The notes beneath the pieces are model-generated. The model searched no databases, had not been told where the DNA came from, and was given only the letters and a program-made list of their open reading frames with translations. Shown here piece by piece: positions 25,774 through 32,718 of a DNA stretch of 35,552 nucleotides. Where the stretch lies: the IMG/VR virus record IMGVR_UViG_3300018041_000024, positions 1 through 35,552 of that record. The stretch is one strand, 5' to 3'. Each line of letters opens with the position of its first letter. The first letter of the stretch is position 1. The translations under genes and the position numbers were made by a program. Source of the stretch: a virus.

Positions 25774-26535
25774 CTATCTTTTGTTGTAAGGGGTTGGTTG
25801 GGCAAACATGTCGTCCTCGTAAGGGACTTCCTGCTCGTCCAGCGATGGATAATCATGGCACGAAAAACAATCCTCAGAGGTAGCGCACATCTTTAGGAAC
25901 TCGTTCAGGTCTTTAGCCTGAGAAGCCTCCTCGTAGATTTTATTCACCCTTTCCAGGGCGTCTATTGCTACCTGTTCATCGTACTTCTCGTACCAGAAGT
26001 AGCCTGAGTTCATTGAGATGTCGTTGCGAGGATAAAACTTCACAGCGACTTCGTTGACCTCAAAGCCAAGTTTAGTCCAGCCATACCCGTACAGATGGGC
26101 CTGTATCTTGTAGGTATTGCCTGGGCCTTTTTTGGGAAGCGACTTTAGTTTGGTCGCACCCACAACCTTATGGTCAATGACGGTGCCTGTCTCCTTATCA
26201 AAGAGGTCACAAGAACCCCAGATGTCGACACCACCAACTTCACCAATAGGAAGCTTAGTTTCGATAAGCCAGCGAACTTCTTCCTGCTTATCGTTTGCTG
26301 CTCTAAAGATTTCTTCGAGCTGAGCGTGGACAGCTGTGCCAATGAAGGGAAGCCATGGCATTTCACCAATCGTCTCTATCGGTAGCTTCTCCATGCCCAT
26401 CAGTTTGCGAGCAAGGCAGCGGACGCAATCGGTTCCAATTTCACTTGGCCCGATGGTCTTCTGCAGCGAACGTGGCGCATTTACAATTGCGTCAAAGACG
26501 ACATCGTCAATCGCCTTATTCGTCGGGTGTATCAC
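25774..26535 (-). CDS. Cas4/RecB-like Fe-S exonuclease
   Basis: The product is 253 residues from a GTG at 26535 with AAGGAG 4 nt upstream; a TTG further upstream has no binding site. The PD-(D/E)XK core is visible as H70 (GTAVHAQLEE), D110 (WGSCDLFD), D121-x-K123 (VIDHK) and Q-A-H-L-Y-G-Y-G. Cys37 and Cys40 near the start and Cys217, Cys223 and Cys226 near the end fit the 4Fe-4S clasp of Cas4/AddB nucleases. Phage members resect DNA ends for recombination. There is no CRISPR locus, so a replication/recombination role is favoured. Confidence 0.8.
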   Translation of the reverse strand: MIHPTNKAIDDVVFDAIVNAPRSLQKTIGPSEIGTDCVRCLARKLMGMEKLPIETIGEMPWLPFIGTAVHAQLEEIFRAANDKQEEVRWLIETKLPIGEVGGVDIWGSCDLFDKETGTVIDHKVVGATKLKSLPKKGPGNTYKIQAHLYGYGWTKLGFEVNEVAVKFYPRNDISMNSGYFWYEKYDEQVAIDALERVNKIYEEASQAKDLNEFLKMCATSEDCFSCHDYPSLDEQEVPYEDDMFAQPTPYNKR

Positions 26536-26899
26536 CTGTCTCCTTATTCGCAATGTCCTCAAGGTTTGAAATGCCTTGGGTGACTACTGCTGCTGCATCG
26601 TCAATCTCTTCAGCGAAAGCTATCTGAACCATGTCTTGGATGTTGGGAGAAATCCAAGCTTCGACAACGGTCTTAGCCATCTCGATGTCTTTAGACTCTA
26701 CCACCTTTACCAAGAACATTGCAAAGACAGTCAGCAAAGTATTAGCTTTCATGACGATAACTACATCTTCATCTGAAAGTCTCTTATTTTCTAGCAGTGT
26801 CGATTCGGCTTCGCCGTACCGAACTACTTCAGTTGCAAGCGTGCTTACAAGTGCAAGCAACGCATCGTCTGATAAGAAAAGCTCGTTCTCGTCTGACAT
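26516..26899 (-). CDS. Acidic helical protein, unknown
   Basis: The product is 127 residues, acidic and almost entirely helical (VVIVMKANTLLTVFAMFLVK), with no recognised motif. The ATG at 26899 immediately follows the helicase TAA and its AAGGAG lies in the helicase end. It overlaps the exonuclease start by 20 bp. Tight coupling to helicase and exonuclease suggests an accessory in DNA metabolism. Confidence 0.7.
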   Translation of the reverse strand: MSDENELFLSDDALLALVSTLATEVVRYGEAESTLLENKRLSDEDVVIVMKANTLLTVFAMFLVKVVESKDIEMAKTVVEAWISPNIQDMVQIAFAEEIDDAAAVVTQGISNLEDIANKETGDTPDE

Positions 26900-28411
26900 T
26901 TATCTCCTTAGTTGAGCAAGTATCTGTCGTGCAAAGTCAACGCCCCTAGAGCCGTCAAGCAGTTCACGAGAGATTGCAAATCGCTCTGAGTTTTCGCCAG
27001 CTATGGCGAGGTCGATACTGTCGCTTGACAGCAACCACCAAATGGTTACACGGTGGATTCTGGACAGTCGGTCAATGCGGTCTTCTACCTGTTCTGCATC
27101 GTCAGATGAGTAAGGCACATCAAAGAACACTAAATCGTCTGCTGCGTCTAAGTCAATGCCAACTCCCATATTCATGGATAGTAGCACCACCCTCAGACTA
27201 TTTTGAGGGTCTTGAAACTCGGATTGTATGCGAGCACGCTCTGTCTGGGACGTGGAGCCGTCGAGTATCTCGACCTGGATACCCAGCTTAGTCAGCTCTC
27301 GCTTGAGCCAGTTGAGTACTGCAACGAAGCTAGAGGCTACTACCACCTTTGACGGGAAAGAGATGTCGCCATCGGATTGGGAAGAAGCAACGGATTCCAT
27401 GTAGCCTCTAGCTTCGAGCCATTCAACTAACCAGTTGAACTTGTTGCTGGAGAAGGAATCGCCAATACGGTTATTGTCGAAGTCCCATCCAGAAGTTATA
27501 GCCAGCTGTCTGCTGCGCAATGCTGTGACTGCTGCTGACTGCTTATCCCTACCGGCAAAGAAAGCCTTGACCATGTCCATGTAGGACTTCTTCTGTGGCT
27601 TCTCCATGTCAATGTTGACATTGATGTACTGCTTGGGCGGTCTGCCCTGCTGTATCTCTGCCTTGGTACGGCGGATAAGGTAAAGCTTGTCCCTGGCGAC
27701 CCAGTCCGAGGGGGAGCGGAGCTGCTGGGGAACAACAATGTCCCTAGTACGGCCGCCAGGAAGTCTGATTGTCTGATTTTGCATAATGAAGTTTGTGTAC
27801 ATCCAGTACTGATGATTGGTGTACACCTCTGGGAAAAGAAACTTGAGTGTGCCGTAGCGGTTTTCTAGCTTGCTACGGTCTGGCGTTCCACTCACGGCAA
27901 GCCTGAGCGGGTCTTGCGATGTCTTGAGCTTCTTCAGCCCACGCCAGAACTGTGTCATGTTGTAAGTCGAGTCTGTCGACGTTGGCAGAACTCTGTGGGA
28001 CTCGTCGATGACAATTGCATCGTACGTGAAGTCAAACAGCGCAGGTACACGGCGCTCGCCGCTAGGTGAGATAGCTAGAGCGTCGTGATTAGCGATAACT
28101 ATTGCAGGAGAAAGCAGGCCTGCGAGCCTATCGTTTTTTACCTGCGCTGAGCCTGTTGTCAAATCGTAAATGTTGACACCCAATGGGGCCACAAACCGCA
28201 TGACATGGTCTTTTAGCCATGTGGTTTTAGCTGGGAACTTTGGAGCTAGGATAAGGCTCACACCATTCGTGAAGCACCCATCAACCTCGAGGGCTGCCAG
28301 GCTCATCAAGGTTTTACCGCTGCCAGGCTGGTCTGCTAGCAAAACCCGCCTGTTGTCAACGATGAAACCAACAGCTTCTTTCTGTGGCTCCCAAAGGATG
28401 TCAGTAATCAT
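26900..28411 (-). CDS. SNF2-family SF2 helicase
   Basis: The product is 503 residues. Motifs in order: Walker A DQPGSGKT (27-34), D-E-S-H (136-139), S-G-T-P (174-177), the C-terminal RecA lobe with V-V-L-L-S-M-N-M-G-V-G-I-D-L, and motif VI Q-V-E-D-R-I-D-R-L-S-R-I-H (441-453). Phage SNF2-type ATPases move along duplex DNA, act in recombination-dependent replication or clear proteins from DNA. The start shares TAATG with the upstream stop. Confidence 0.88.
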   Translation of the reverse strand: MITDILWEPQKEAVGFIVDNRRVLLADQPGSGKTLMSLAALEVDGCFTNGVSLILAPKFPAKTTWLKDHVMRFVAPLGVNIYDLTTGSAQVKNDRLAGLLSPAIVIANHDALAISPSGERRVPALFDFTYDAIVIDESHRVLPTSTDSTYNMTQFWRGLKKLKTSQDPLRLAVSGTPDRSKLENRYGTLKFLFPEVYTNHQYWMYTNFIMQNQTIRLPGGRTRDIVVPQQLRSPSDWVARDKLYLIRRTKAEIQQGRPPKQYINVNIDMEKPQKKSYMDMVKAFFAGRDKQSAAVTALRSRQLAITSGWDFDNNRIGDSFSSNKFNWLVEWLEARGYMESVASSQSDGDISFPSKVVVASSFVAVLNWLKRELTKLGIQVEILDGSTSQTERARIQSEFQDPQNSLRVVLLSMNMGVGIDLDAADDLVFFDVPYSSDDAEQVEDRIDRLSRIHRVTIWWLLSSDSIDLAIAGENSERFAISRELLDGSRGVDFARQILAQLRR

Positions 28412-28767
28412 TAGGTGAGTGACCTCGCCTCTTTGGTGAGTCGAAGCACGGTCACTTCATTATCTACATAGAAGTCCGAGAACTTCTCGTAGGGGAAGCT
28501 CTTCTTGATAAGAGCTGTGTTGAGAAGGGTACGGTTCTCCTTTGCGAGCGTCGCATAGGCTTTCTTGCCTACGACTAGCTCGCCCGTACCCTCCTCAAAC
28601 ATATTTACCAGCATCTCGCGCACTGCAGCGCGAGACTCCTGAATCTTGGTCTCTTCCTCGCCAAGCTGCTTGTACTGCTTGATGAGGTTCCTGACCATAG
28701 AAGCCTTAGCGGTTGGAACCACTGTCTGTGGGCTTGTCACCTCTTGTATTTGTTTTACGGCTGGCAT
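28411..28767 (-). CDS. Small helical protein, unknown
   Basis: The product is 118 residues from the ATG at 28767 with AAAGGAG 4 nt upstream; the longer TTG frame would place the binding site inside the gene. A central coiled segment (NLIKQYKQLGEEETKIQESR) is followed by an alpha/beta end (G-K-K-A-Y-A-T-L-A-K-E-N-R-T-L-L-N). It is coupled to the helicase gene by TAATG. Possibly a replication accessory; no known family. Confidence 0.7.
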   Translation of the reverse strand: MPAVKQIQEVTSPQTVVPTAKASMVRNLIKQYKQLGEEETKIQESRAAVREMLVNMFEEGTGELVVGKKAYATLAKENRTLLNTALIKKSFPYEKFSDFYVDNEVTVLRLTKEARSLT

Positions 28768-29086
28768 CTTTCTCCTTTCCGTCAACCGTGGACAGAATCT
28801 CTTTCATCACACCAGCATAGCCAACAAGGTTGGCGATGTCATCTAATTTAGCTAGGCGTGACTTTACCATCTGCTCTCCATTCATCTCCAGCGAGATTAT
28901 ATAAGTATCTTTCTGAAGCTTTAGTGGCATGACTGTTAGTAGTGCAGCCATACCGTAGTCGTCATTCTGGGACTTGACGCTACCGATGAACTCATAGGGT
29001 CTACCGTTTATTGCCTTGAACCCCATCTCGCTTAGACTGTCTGAAACGAATTGCGATATTTTGGGAAGCTTCCCTGTATGACCCAT
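28706..29086 (-). CDS. Small alpha/beta protein, unknown
   Basis: The product is 126 residues. Residues ~20-75 look like a compact beta domain (FKAINGRPYEFIGSVKSQND; Y-I-I-S-L-E-M-N-G-E-Q). The last ~25 residues are disordered and charged and overlap the next gene by 62 bp. The start, with a weak GAGA site, lies 86 bp inside the WhiB gene in another frame. Function unknown. Confidence 0.6.
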   Translation of the reverse strand: MGHTGKLPKISQFVSDSLSEMGFKAINGRPYEFIGSVKSQNDDYGMAALLTVMPLKLQKDTYIISLEMNGEQMVKSRLAKLDDIANLVGYAGVMKEILSTVDGKEKDASRKTNTRGDKPTDSGSNR

Positions 29087-29378
29087 GGTCTCTGCGTAAC
29101 TTCTTTCTGTCTAGTGGGGTAAGTCCACCCCAAACTCCGTACTCTTCTTCGGCCTCTAGGCCATAGATTGCACACTGCAACATAATAGGGCAGCGTCTGC
29201 ACATGTTCTTTGCCATGCGCAAGTCAGAGATGGCAGCGTTCCAATCATCACCAAAAAACAAATCAGGATAGCTGGTGCATGGCACCTGCTCATCTGCTTC
29301 GTCAATGGCATCCTGAAGTTCTTGCCACAGCTCGTAATGCTTGCGTGTGCGTAAGAAAGCCTTAGCTATCTTGGGCAT
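29001..29378 (-). CDS. WhiB-family Fe-S transcription factor
   Basis: The product is 125 residues from the ATG at 29378. The four cluster cysteines are Cys34, Cys60, Cys63 and Cys69 (C-R-R-C-P-I-M-L-Q-C), followed by EEEYGVWGGLTPLDR, the WhiB beta-turn, and basic R-K-K-L-R-R. WhiB proteins bind a 4Fe-4S cluster and work with the principal sigma factor. They occur in actinobacteria and their phages, where one can repress host whiB genes and block superinfection (mycobacteriophage TM4 WhiB). The C-terminus extends ~30 residues beyond the basic segment and overlaps the next gene by 86 bp. Confidence 0.93.
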   Translation of the reverse strand: MPKIAKAFLRTRKHYELWQELQDAIDEADEQVPCTSYPDLFFGDDWNAAISDLRMAKNMCRRCPIMLQCAIYGLEAEEEYGVWGGLTPLDRKKLRRDHGSYREASQNIAIRFRQSKRDGVQGNKR

Positions 29379-29628
29379 GGGACTCTGCCTTGGCAATGCC
29401 GTCAATCAGTTCCATATGTTCCCTGAACGATGGCATAACCGTGACCATGCACTTCTCTACCTGTTGGCCAATGCGCAACACAAGCTCATCGTCCTCAACA
29501 TCGCGTCTTATTGCAATTGTCGATAGCATTTTGTCGGTGTCCATGTCATAGGTCACAGCAATCTCTGCAACTATTTTCATAGAAGCATCGCTGTCCTTAC
29601 GACTAAGTTTGTACTTGTTCTTGCGCAT
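29362..29628 (-). CDS. Small protein, unknown
   Basis: The product is 88 residues with a basic N-terminus (MRKNKYKLSRKDSD) and an alpha/beta body (MKIVAEIAVTYDMDTDKM; ELVLRIGQQVEKCMVTVMP). It overlaps the WhiB start by 17 bp, so the two are probably co-translated. No recognised domain. Confidence 0.65.
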   Translation of the reverse strand: MRKNKYKLSRKDSDASMKIVAEIAVTYDMDTDKMLSTIAIRRDVEDDELVLRIGQQVEKCMVTVMPSFREHMELIDGIAKAESHAQDS

Positions 29629-29636
29629 CTGTCTCC

Positions 29637-29816
29637 TTATTTAGTTGGAATCGTGTGTGAAGTCCGGTAAAGCTCCACATCTTTCTTGTCGTATCGAACG
29701 GCAGCACTGTTGGCACCGCCGTATTTGAAGTATTTGGGGCCACGGTTACGGCTACGCCACTTTTGTAGCGTGTTGAGCGTGACGCCTAGGTAGGCACTGA
29801 CTTCGGCTGAGGTCAT
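29637..29816 (-). CDS. Excisionase/MerR-like HTH protein
   Basis: The product is 59 residues from the ATG at 29816, which overlaps the upstream TAA (TAATG); a TTG at 29873 would add 19 residues. The winged-helix pattern is clear: MTSAEVSAYLGVTLNTLQKW, then R-N-R-G-P-K-Y-F-K and V-R-Y-D-K-K-D-V-E-L-Y. Such proteins are excisionases or small regulators. No integrase was found in the window, so a regulator of early genes is as likely as an excisionase. Confidence 0.8.
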   Translation of the reverse strand: MTSAEVSAYLGVTLNTLQKWRSRNRGPKYFKYGGANSAAVRYDKKDVELYRTSHTIPTK

Positions 29817-30079
29817 TAGCTCATGCTGTACCTCGCCAGCTCCCACTTCGCTAGGGTGTTGTTCCATATCCAATGTCTCTCACCTCCGTCTGGTACTTCC
29901 TCAATCCTGCGGACAATTTCTTGAGCAATGATTATCTGGTCAGTAAAGATTTGTTTATCCCTGGCATCTTCGAACAGCTTGTCAGCTGTCCTGCCATCAT
30001 CGGCGTGAACAGAGTAAATGGTATTTACTGAGTACTCAAACCTTTTTGGGGAGGTAGTCGTAAGCTCTGACTCGTCCAT
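29816..30079 (-). CDS. Small protein, unknown
   Basis: The product is 87 residues with AAGGAG 7 nt before the ATG. Pattern: beta-strand (FEYSVNTIYSVHADDGR), a long helix (FTDQIIIAQEIVRRIEEVPD) and an aromatic end (HWIWNNTLAKWELARY). The stop overlaps the HTH gene start. No known family. Confidence 0.6.
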   Translation of the reverse strand: MDESELTTTSPKRFEYSVNTIYSVHADDGRTADKLFEDARDKQIFTDQIIIAQEIVRRIEEVPDGGERHWIWNNTLAKWELARYSMS

Positions 30080-30191
30080 CTTCTTTCTCCTTATAGCCTG
30101 TGAGAATGATTATCTCACCATCTGAGTCGGTAGTCAAAATTGCATCTGGGAAGATGTACTTGACCGCACGCTCTAGCGTGCTGTATCGCAT
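30036..30191 (-). CDS. Small alpha/beta protein, unknown
   Basis: The product is 51 residues if started at the ATG at 30191, 4 bp after the upstream stop (MRYSTLERAVKYIFPDAILT, then D-S-D-G-E-I-I-I-L-T-G-Y). The first in-frame ATG at 30239 would add 16 residues and overlap the neighbour by 44 bp; CAGGAG lies one base before it. The start is undecided. Confidence 0.5.
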   Translation of the reverse strand: MRYSTLERAVKYIFPDAILTTDSDGEIIILTGYKEKEDGRVRAYDYLPKKV

Positions 30192-30195
30192 GAAG

Positions 30196-30393
30196 CTAGC
30201 TGTAGGCTTCTTCGTCTTCGAGTTCTTCAATGTGGGCATACTCCTGAAACTCCGAATCGTCTGACTTGAACTTGTCCTTACCTTCAGTCTGCATTATCTT
30301 CCATGCCATGTCAGCAGCCACGCTCTTGGTGGCTGCCTCCACGACAATGGTGTGGTAAACATCTTCGGTAAGGGTTACCTCATACCTTGGCAT
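30196..30393 (-). CDS. Small protein resembling DpnD/PcfM type
   Basis: The product is 65 residues with the pattern Y-E-V-T-L-T-E-D-V-Y-H-T-I-V-V-E-A-A-T-K-S and an acidic end, reminiscent of the small DpnD/PcfM-like proteins of mobile elements. The ATG overlaps the upstream TAA. The likeness is weak and no function is known for the type. Confidence 0.6.
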   Translation of the reverse strand: MPRYEVTLTEDVYHTIVVEAATKSVAADMAWKIMQTEGKDKFKSDDSEFQEYAHIEELEDEEAYS

Positions 30394-30608
30394 TAGATAG
30401 ATAGCCTACGGTCTGAAGTGGTGTAGTAGGTGTCGTCCTCAGCCTTGAGTACGCTGATGCCGTCCTTACTGGTGAACATAATCTTGACAGGTCGAACACC
30501 GCTAATAATTGCCAGGGTCTCTGCCTTGCCAACCTTGCGGTGACCTAGGTGCCAAATGTCCGGTAGCTCAATGTTGAATCTAGCTACCTTCTTGTATCCC
30601 TTTGTCAT
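30393..30608 (-). CDS. Small basic protein, unknown
   Basis: The product is 71 residues, basic and beta-rich (VARFNIELPDIWHLGHRKVG; V-K-I-M-F-T-S-K-D-G-I-S-V-L-K). A strong AAGGAG lies 6 nt before the ATG, which overlaps the upstream TGA (ATGA). No recognised domain. Confidence 0.65.
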   Translation of the reverse strand: MTKGYKKVARFNIELPDIWHLGHRKVGKAETLAIISGVRPVKIMFTSKDGISVLKAEDDTYYTTSDRRLSI

Positions 30609-30862
30609 TTGTATCTCCTTGTGTCGCTATCAATAAAATCGGATGCTTGAGCGACCCACGCACATCCGAGTTCTTCTTCAAAGGTTGGTGAGTATACTGC
30701 CAGCTCACCAGCCCTCGTGTCAATATCAAACTTTTTGTTGAAGTCTTCGCCAAAGGCAAAGAATAATTGTGAGGTGTTAACTGTCTTGACTAGCTCACGA
30801 TTATGGATGCACTCGACCTCGACAGGCCCGTCATCTATCTTGGGGTACACAAATCTATGCAC
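30605..30862 (-). CDS. Small protein, unknown
   Basis: The product is 85 residues from a GTG at 30862 that overlaps the upstream TAG (TAGTG), with GGAGGAG just upstream. A TTG start at 30907 is unlikely. Beta-rich N-terminus (VYPKIDDGPVEVECIHNREL) and acidic C-terminal half. Unknown function. Confidence 0.6.
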   Translation of the reverse strand: MHRFVYPKIDDGPVEVECIHNRELVKTVNTSQLFFAFGEDFNKKFDIDTRAGELAVYSPTFEEELGCAWVAQASDFIDSDTRRYK

Positions 30863-31026
30863 TACTCCTCCTCTGTTATCGAGAGCTTGATGTCGCCGTC
30901 TGTCCAATTGGTTACGCCTTCATACCAAAGCTCTCTGGCTTTATCCTTTGCTTCTTGTCGTGAGTCTGCCTCTACGACAACAAAGCCGTTGTCAATCTGC
31001 TCAATCTTGATTGTGAACGCTGCCAT
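30862..31026 (-). CDS. Small protein resembling DpnD/PcfM type (second copy)
   Basis: The product is 54 residues from the ATG at 31026, which overlaps the upstream TAA and has AGGAG 5 nt before it. The sequence FTIKIEQIDNGFVVVEADSR, then Q-E-A-K-D-K-A-R-E-L-W-Y, has the same strand-helix plan as the product at 30196-30393. The two may be distant paralogues or share only the fold. Confidence 0.6.
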   Translation of the reverse strand: MAAFTIKIEQIDNGFVVVEADSRQEAKDKARELWYEGVTNWTDGDIKLSITEEE

Positions 31027-31268
31027 TATTTCTCCTCTCCCCACAAGATGTAATGAAACTGTGGGTCTTGGTCGTATACCCACCAATCGTCATCGTCCGT
31101 TATCTCTAGATAGCGGGCGACACGCTCGGGGGTAGCTTCTACTCTTAGCCATGTATCTGAATCTGTGTGGCCGTCATAATCGGGATAGACAGCCATCAGC
31201 CACAGAGGCGGCTCATGGGCAGGGGAGTCATCCCAGACGTTGAGGCCAAAGCCTGTGATTTTTTTCAC
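31026..31268 (-). CDS. Small acidic Trp-rich protein, unknown
   Basis: The product is 80 residues from a GTG at 31268 with GGAGGT 6 nt upstream, sharing GTGA with the upstream stop. Very acidic and aromatic (DDDDWWVYDQDPQFHYILWG), pI clearly low. Acidic aromatic phage peptides can act as DNA mimics, but nothing here proves that. Confidence 0.6.
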   Translation of the reverse strand: MKKITGFGLNVWDDSPAHEPPLWLMAVYPDYDGHTDSDTWLRVEATPERVARYLEITDDDDWWVYDQDPQFHYILWGEEK

Positions 31269-31483
31269 TGCTTTACCTCCATCCACATGTGTAGTTCTTC
31301 ATTTAGCTCCATTGGGTTGGAGCTCATTAGGTGGAAATCCCATTCGGTGTCTTTGAAGCGGTCGTAGGACTTGTAGTTATTTAGCCTAGCTTCAAGTGTA
31401 TTTAGGGCATCATCGTAATTCGCTCCACTTATGTCCTCTAAGAGGACGGTCGTCCTGATTACCTTGAAATGAAACATTTGCAT
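31265..31483 (-). CDS. Small protein, unknown; first of the tiny-gene train
   Basis: The product is 72 residues from the ATG at 31483 with AGGAG 8 nt upstream. Alpha/beta pattern (MQMFHFKVIRTTVLLEDISG; LNTLEARLNNYKSYDRFKDT). Its leader holds the C-tract element and two hairpins, so it probably begins a transcript or follows a processing site. Confidence 0.6.
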   Translation of the reverse strand: MQMFHFKVIRTTVLLEDISGANYDDALNTLEARLNNYKSYDRFKDTEWDFHLMSSNPMELNEELHMWMEVKQ

Positions 31484-31497
31484 TGCTAGCACTCCTG

Positions 31498-31513
31498 TTC
31501 TACTCGGGGGGGG
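31498..31513 (-). promoter_or_regulatory. C-tract leader element A
   Basis: In the transcribed direction it reads eight C then GAGTAGAA, 15 nt before the ATG of the next gene. The same element with one change (GAATAGAA) precedes the amidotransferase gene and a shorter form (CCCTCGAGTAGAA) the amidoligase gene. Function unknown; it may be a promoter part, transcript start or RNA-binding site. Confidence 0.5.
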
Positions 31514-31514
31514 T

Positions 31515-31600
31515 GCCCCTATCGCAAGGAGAAAAGGATAAATAACTTGCGATAGGGGCTGGCAACTACACCTGCTAATCCAAGTGAAAGCGGTAGTTGC
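31515..31600. other. Two tandem hairpins after the amidotransferase gene
   Basis: A perfect 14-bp inverted repeat, GCCCCTATCGCAAG (31515-31528) with CTTGCGATAGGGGC (31546-31559) and a 17-nt loop, is followed by GCAACTAC (31562-31569) with GTAGTTGC (31593-31600). They fill the 119-bp gap up to 31602. No T-tract follows either stem. The second may act as a weak terminator; the first abuts the C-tract and may be an RNA structure or a protein-binding dyad. Confidence 0.6.
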
Positions 31601-31602
31601 GG

Positions 31603-32652
31603 TTAGAACACATCGCTATACGTGTGTTTAGTAGACACTAAGTCGCCCGACTTAGTGACATTGCCATAGTCCAACAGGCTTACGCCTGGCTCTTGGGCTA
31701 TGAAGTATAACTCGTTGACCCACCACTCTCTATCTTCTTCTGGATAGTAGAGAAAGTTGCTGGCCTGCTCGATGTCTTCCTTGACCTCTATCCAATACTT
31801 GTTGGGAGGACTAGAGACCTCGGGGGTAGCCAATGCTTTTGGGAACTCCCAATCCTCCTCATCGTCCCATACATCGAACTCGTCAAGGTAGACATTAGTT
31901 GAGTCTTTGGCACCGGAAGTCTGGTGACGGTAGTAGTTGTAGTTGTAGGCACCGTAACCTGAGTTCTGTGGCTCGGGTAGCATCTGTGTACTGTTGATAA
32001 TGCCGTGCTTGATTGTGTAGTAGTCAAGCTCGCTAGGCTCGTGCATCCATGTGGGCACGAGGTCAAGCTGAATAAGTACACGCCATAGCAACTGCTCGGT
32101 ACTAGCAAAGACGAACGAGCCGTCCTCGATGTGTGCAACACATAGCGGTGAGTGCTGATACCTAGCAAGGTGCAAGGTGTCAGGGTCACGGCGGTCAAGC
32201 CATGCAATAGCGGCATCGCCGTCAAGACGGTCAATGCTGGCAATACCGTGTTGCTCGATAGTAGCTGGAATAACACTGGTGTCAACAGCTGGCAACTGGC
32301 ATGAGATAGTCGTACGCACTTGGTCGTGGTTGTAGATGACACCGTTGTGTACGAGTGCAATGTTGCCGTCAGGTGAGATAACTGGATGATTGTTGCGGTT
32401 GTCGTGGACTGAACCGTGGGTAGCAAGACGGGTATGCAAGATAACCGTGCGTGCTTTGCGAGGCAGGAACTTGAGTGACAAGCTACTGCCGGGCTGTGGT
32501 GCTGAGTGGTAACCCATAGCACCGTCATGTGAATAGGCAAAGCCAGATGCCATGTAGCCTCTGTCTTCGATAGCCGTCAACATAGCGTTAGCTAGCTGGC
32601 GGGACTTGACTTTGGAATTGGGTGTCAAGCTGAACCCTGCAATACCACACAT
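31603..32652 (-). CDS. Class-II (Ntn) glutamine amidotransferase
   Basis: The product is 349 residues. Glutaminase-domain features: catalytic Cys2 (M-C-G-I-A-G-F), RGYMASG (31-37), HTRLATHG (73-80), NNHPV (87-91), H-N-G (102-104), Asp124 in V-D-T-S, and GDAAIAWLD (145-153). These are as in the GlmS, PurF and YafJ groups. It frees ammonia from glutamine; the initiator Met must be removed to expose Cys2. The C-terminal ~130 residues are acidic and aromatic with no known synthetase domain, so the acceptor enzyme is separate. The amidoligase gene directly upstream (66-bp gap) is the likely partner. AAAGGAG lies 8 nt before the ATG. Confidence 0.88.
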   Translation of the reverse strand: MCGIAGFSLTPNSKVKSRQLANAMLTAIEDRGYMASGFAYSHDGAMGYHSAPQPGSSLSLKFLPRKARTVILHTRLATHGSVHDNRNNHPVISPDGNIALVHNGVIYNHDQVRTTISCQLPAVDTSVIPATIEQHGIASIDRLDGDAAIAWLDRRDPDTLHLARYQHSPLCVAHIEDGSFVFASTEQLLWRVLIQLDLVPTWMHEPSELDYYTIKHGIINSTQMLPEPQNSGYGAYNYNYYRHQTSGAKDSTNVYLDEFDVWDDEEDWEFPKALATPEVSSPPNKYWIEVKEDIEQASNFLYYPEEDREWWVNELYFIAQEPGVSLLDYGNVTKSGDLVSTKHTYSDVF

Positions 32653-32672
32653 AGGCGGCTCCTTTCTATTAT

Positions 32673-32688
32673 TTCTATTCGGGGGGGG
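32673..32688 (-). promoter_or_regulatory. C-tract leader element B
   Basis: Eight C then GAATAGAA in the 66-bp gap between amidoligase and amidotransferase genes, 20 bp before the ATG. It differs from element A by one base. Just upstream, GTGCTA and TAGCAC arms could pair around the amidoligase stop region. Confidence 0.5.
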
Positions 32689-32718
32689 CTAGTGCTTGTG
32701 CTATTTACGCACCCACAC

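Noticed and set aside
25774-26535. Cas4-like gene as a sign of a CRISPR system
   Set aside because: No repeats with spacers and no other cas gene is present; neighbours are replication genes.
29637-29816. Excisionase-like HTH as proof of a temperate phage
   Set aside because: No integrase or attachment site is visible; small HTH proteins of this kind also act as ordinary regulators.
32681-32688. The two G8/C8 tracts as assembly errors
   Set aside because: Both lie in non-coding leaders with the same flanking bases, so they look like a conserved element, although exact tract length should be checked in reads.
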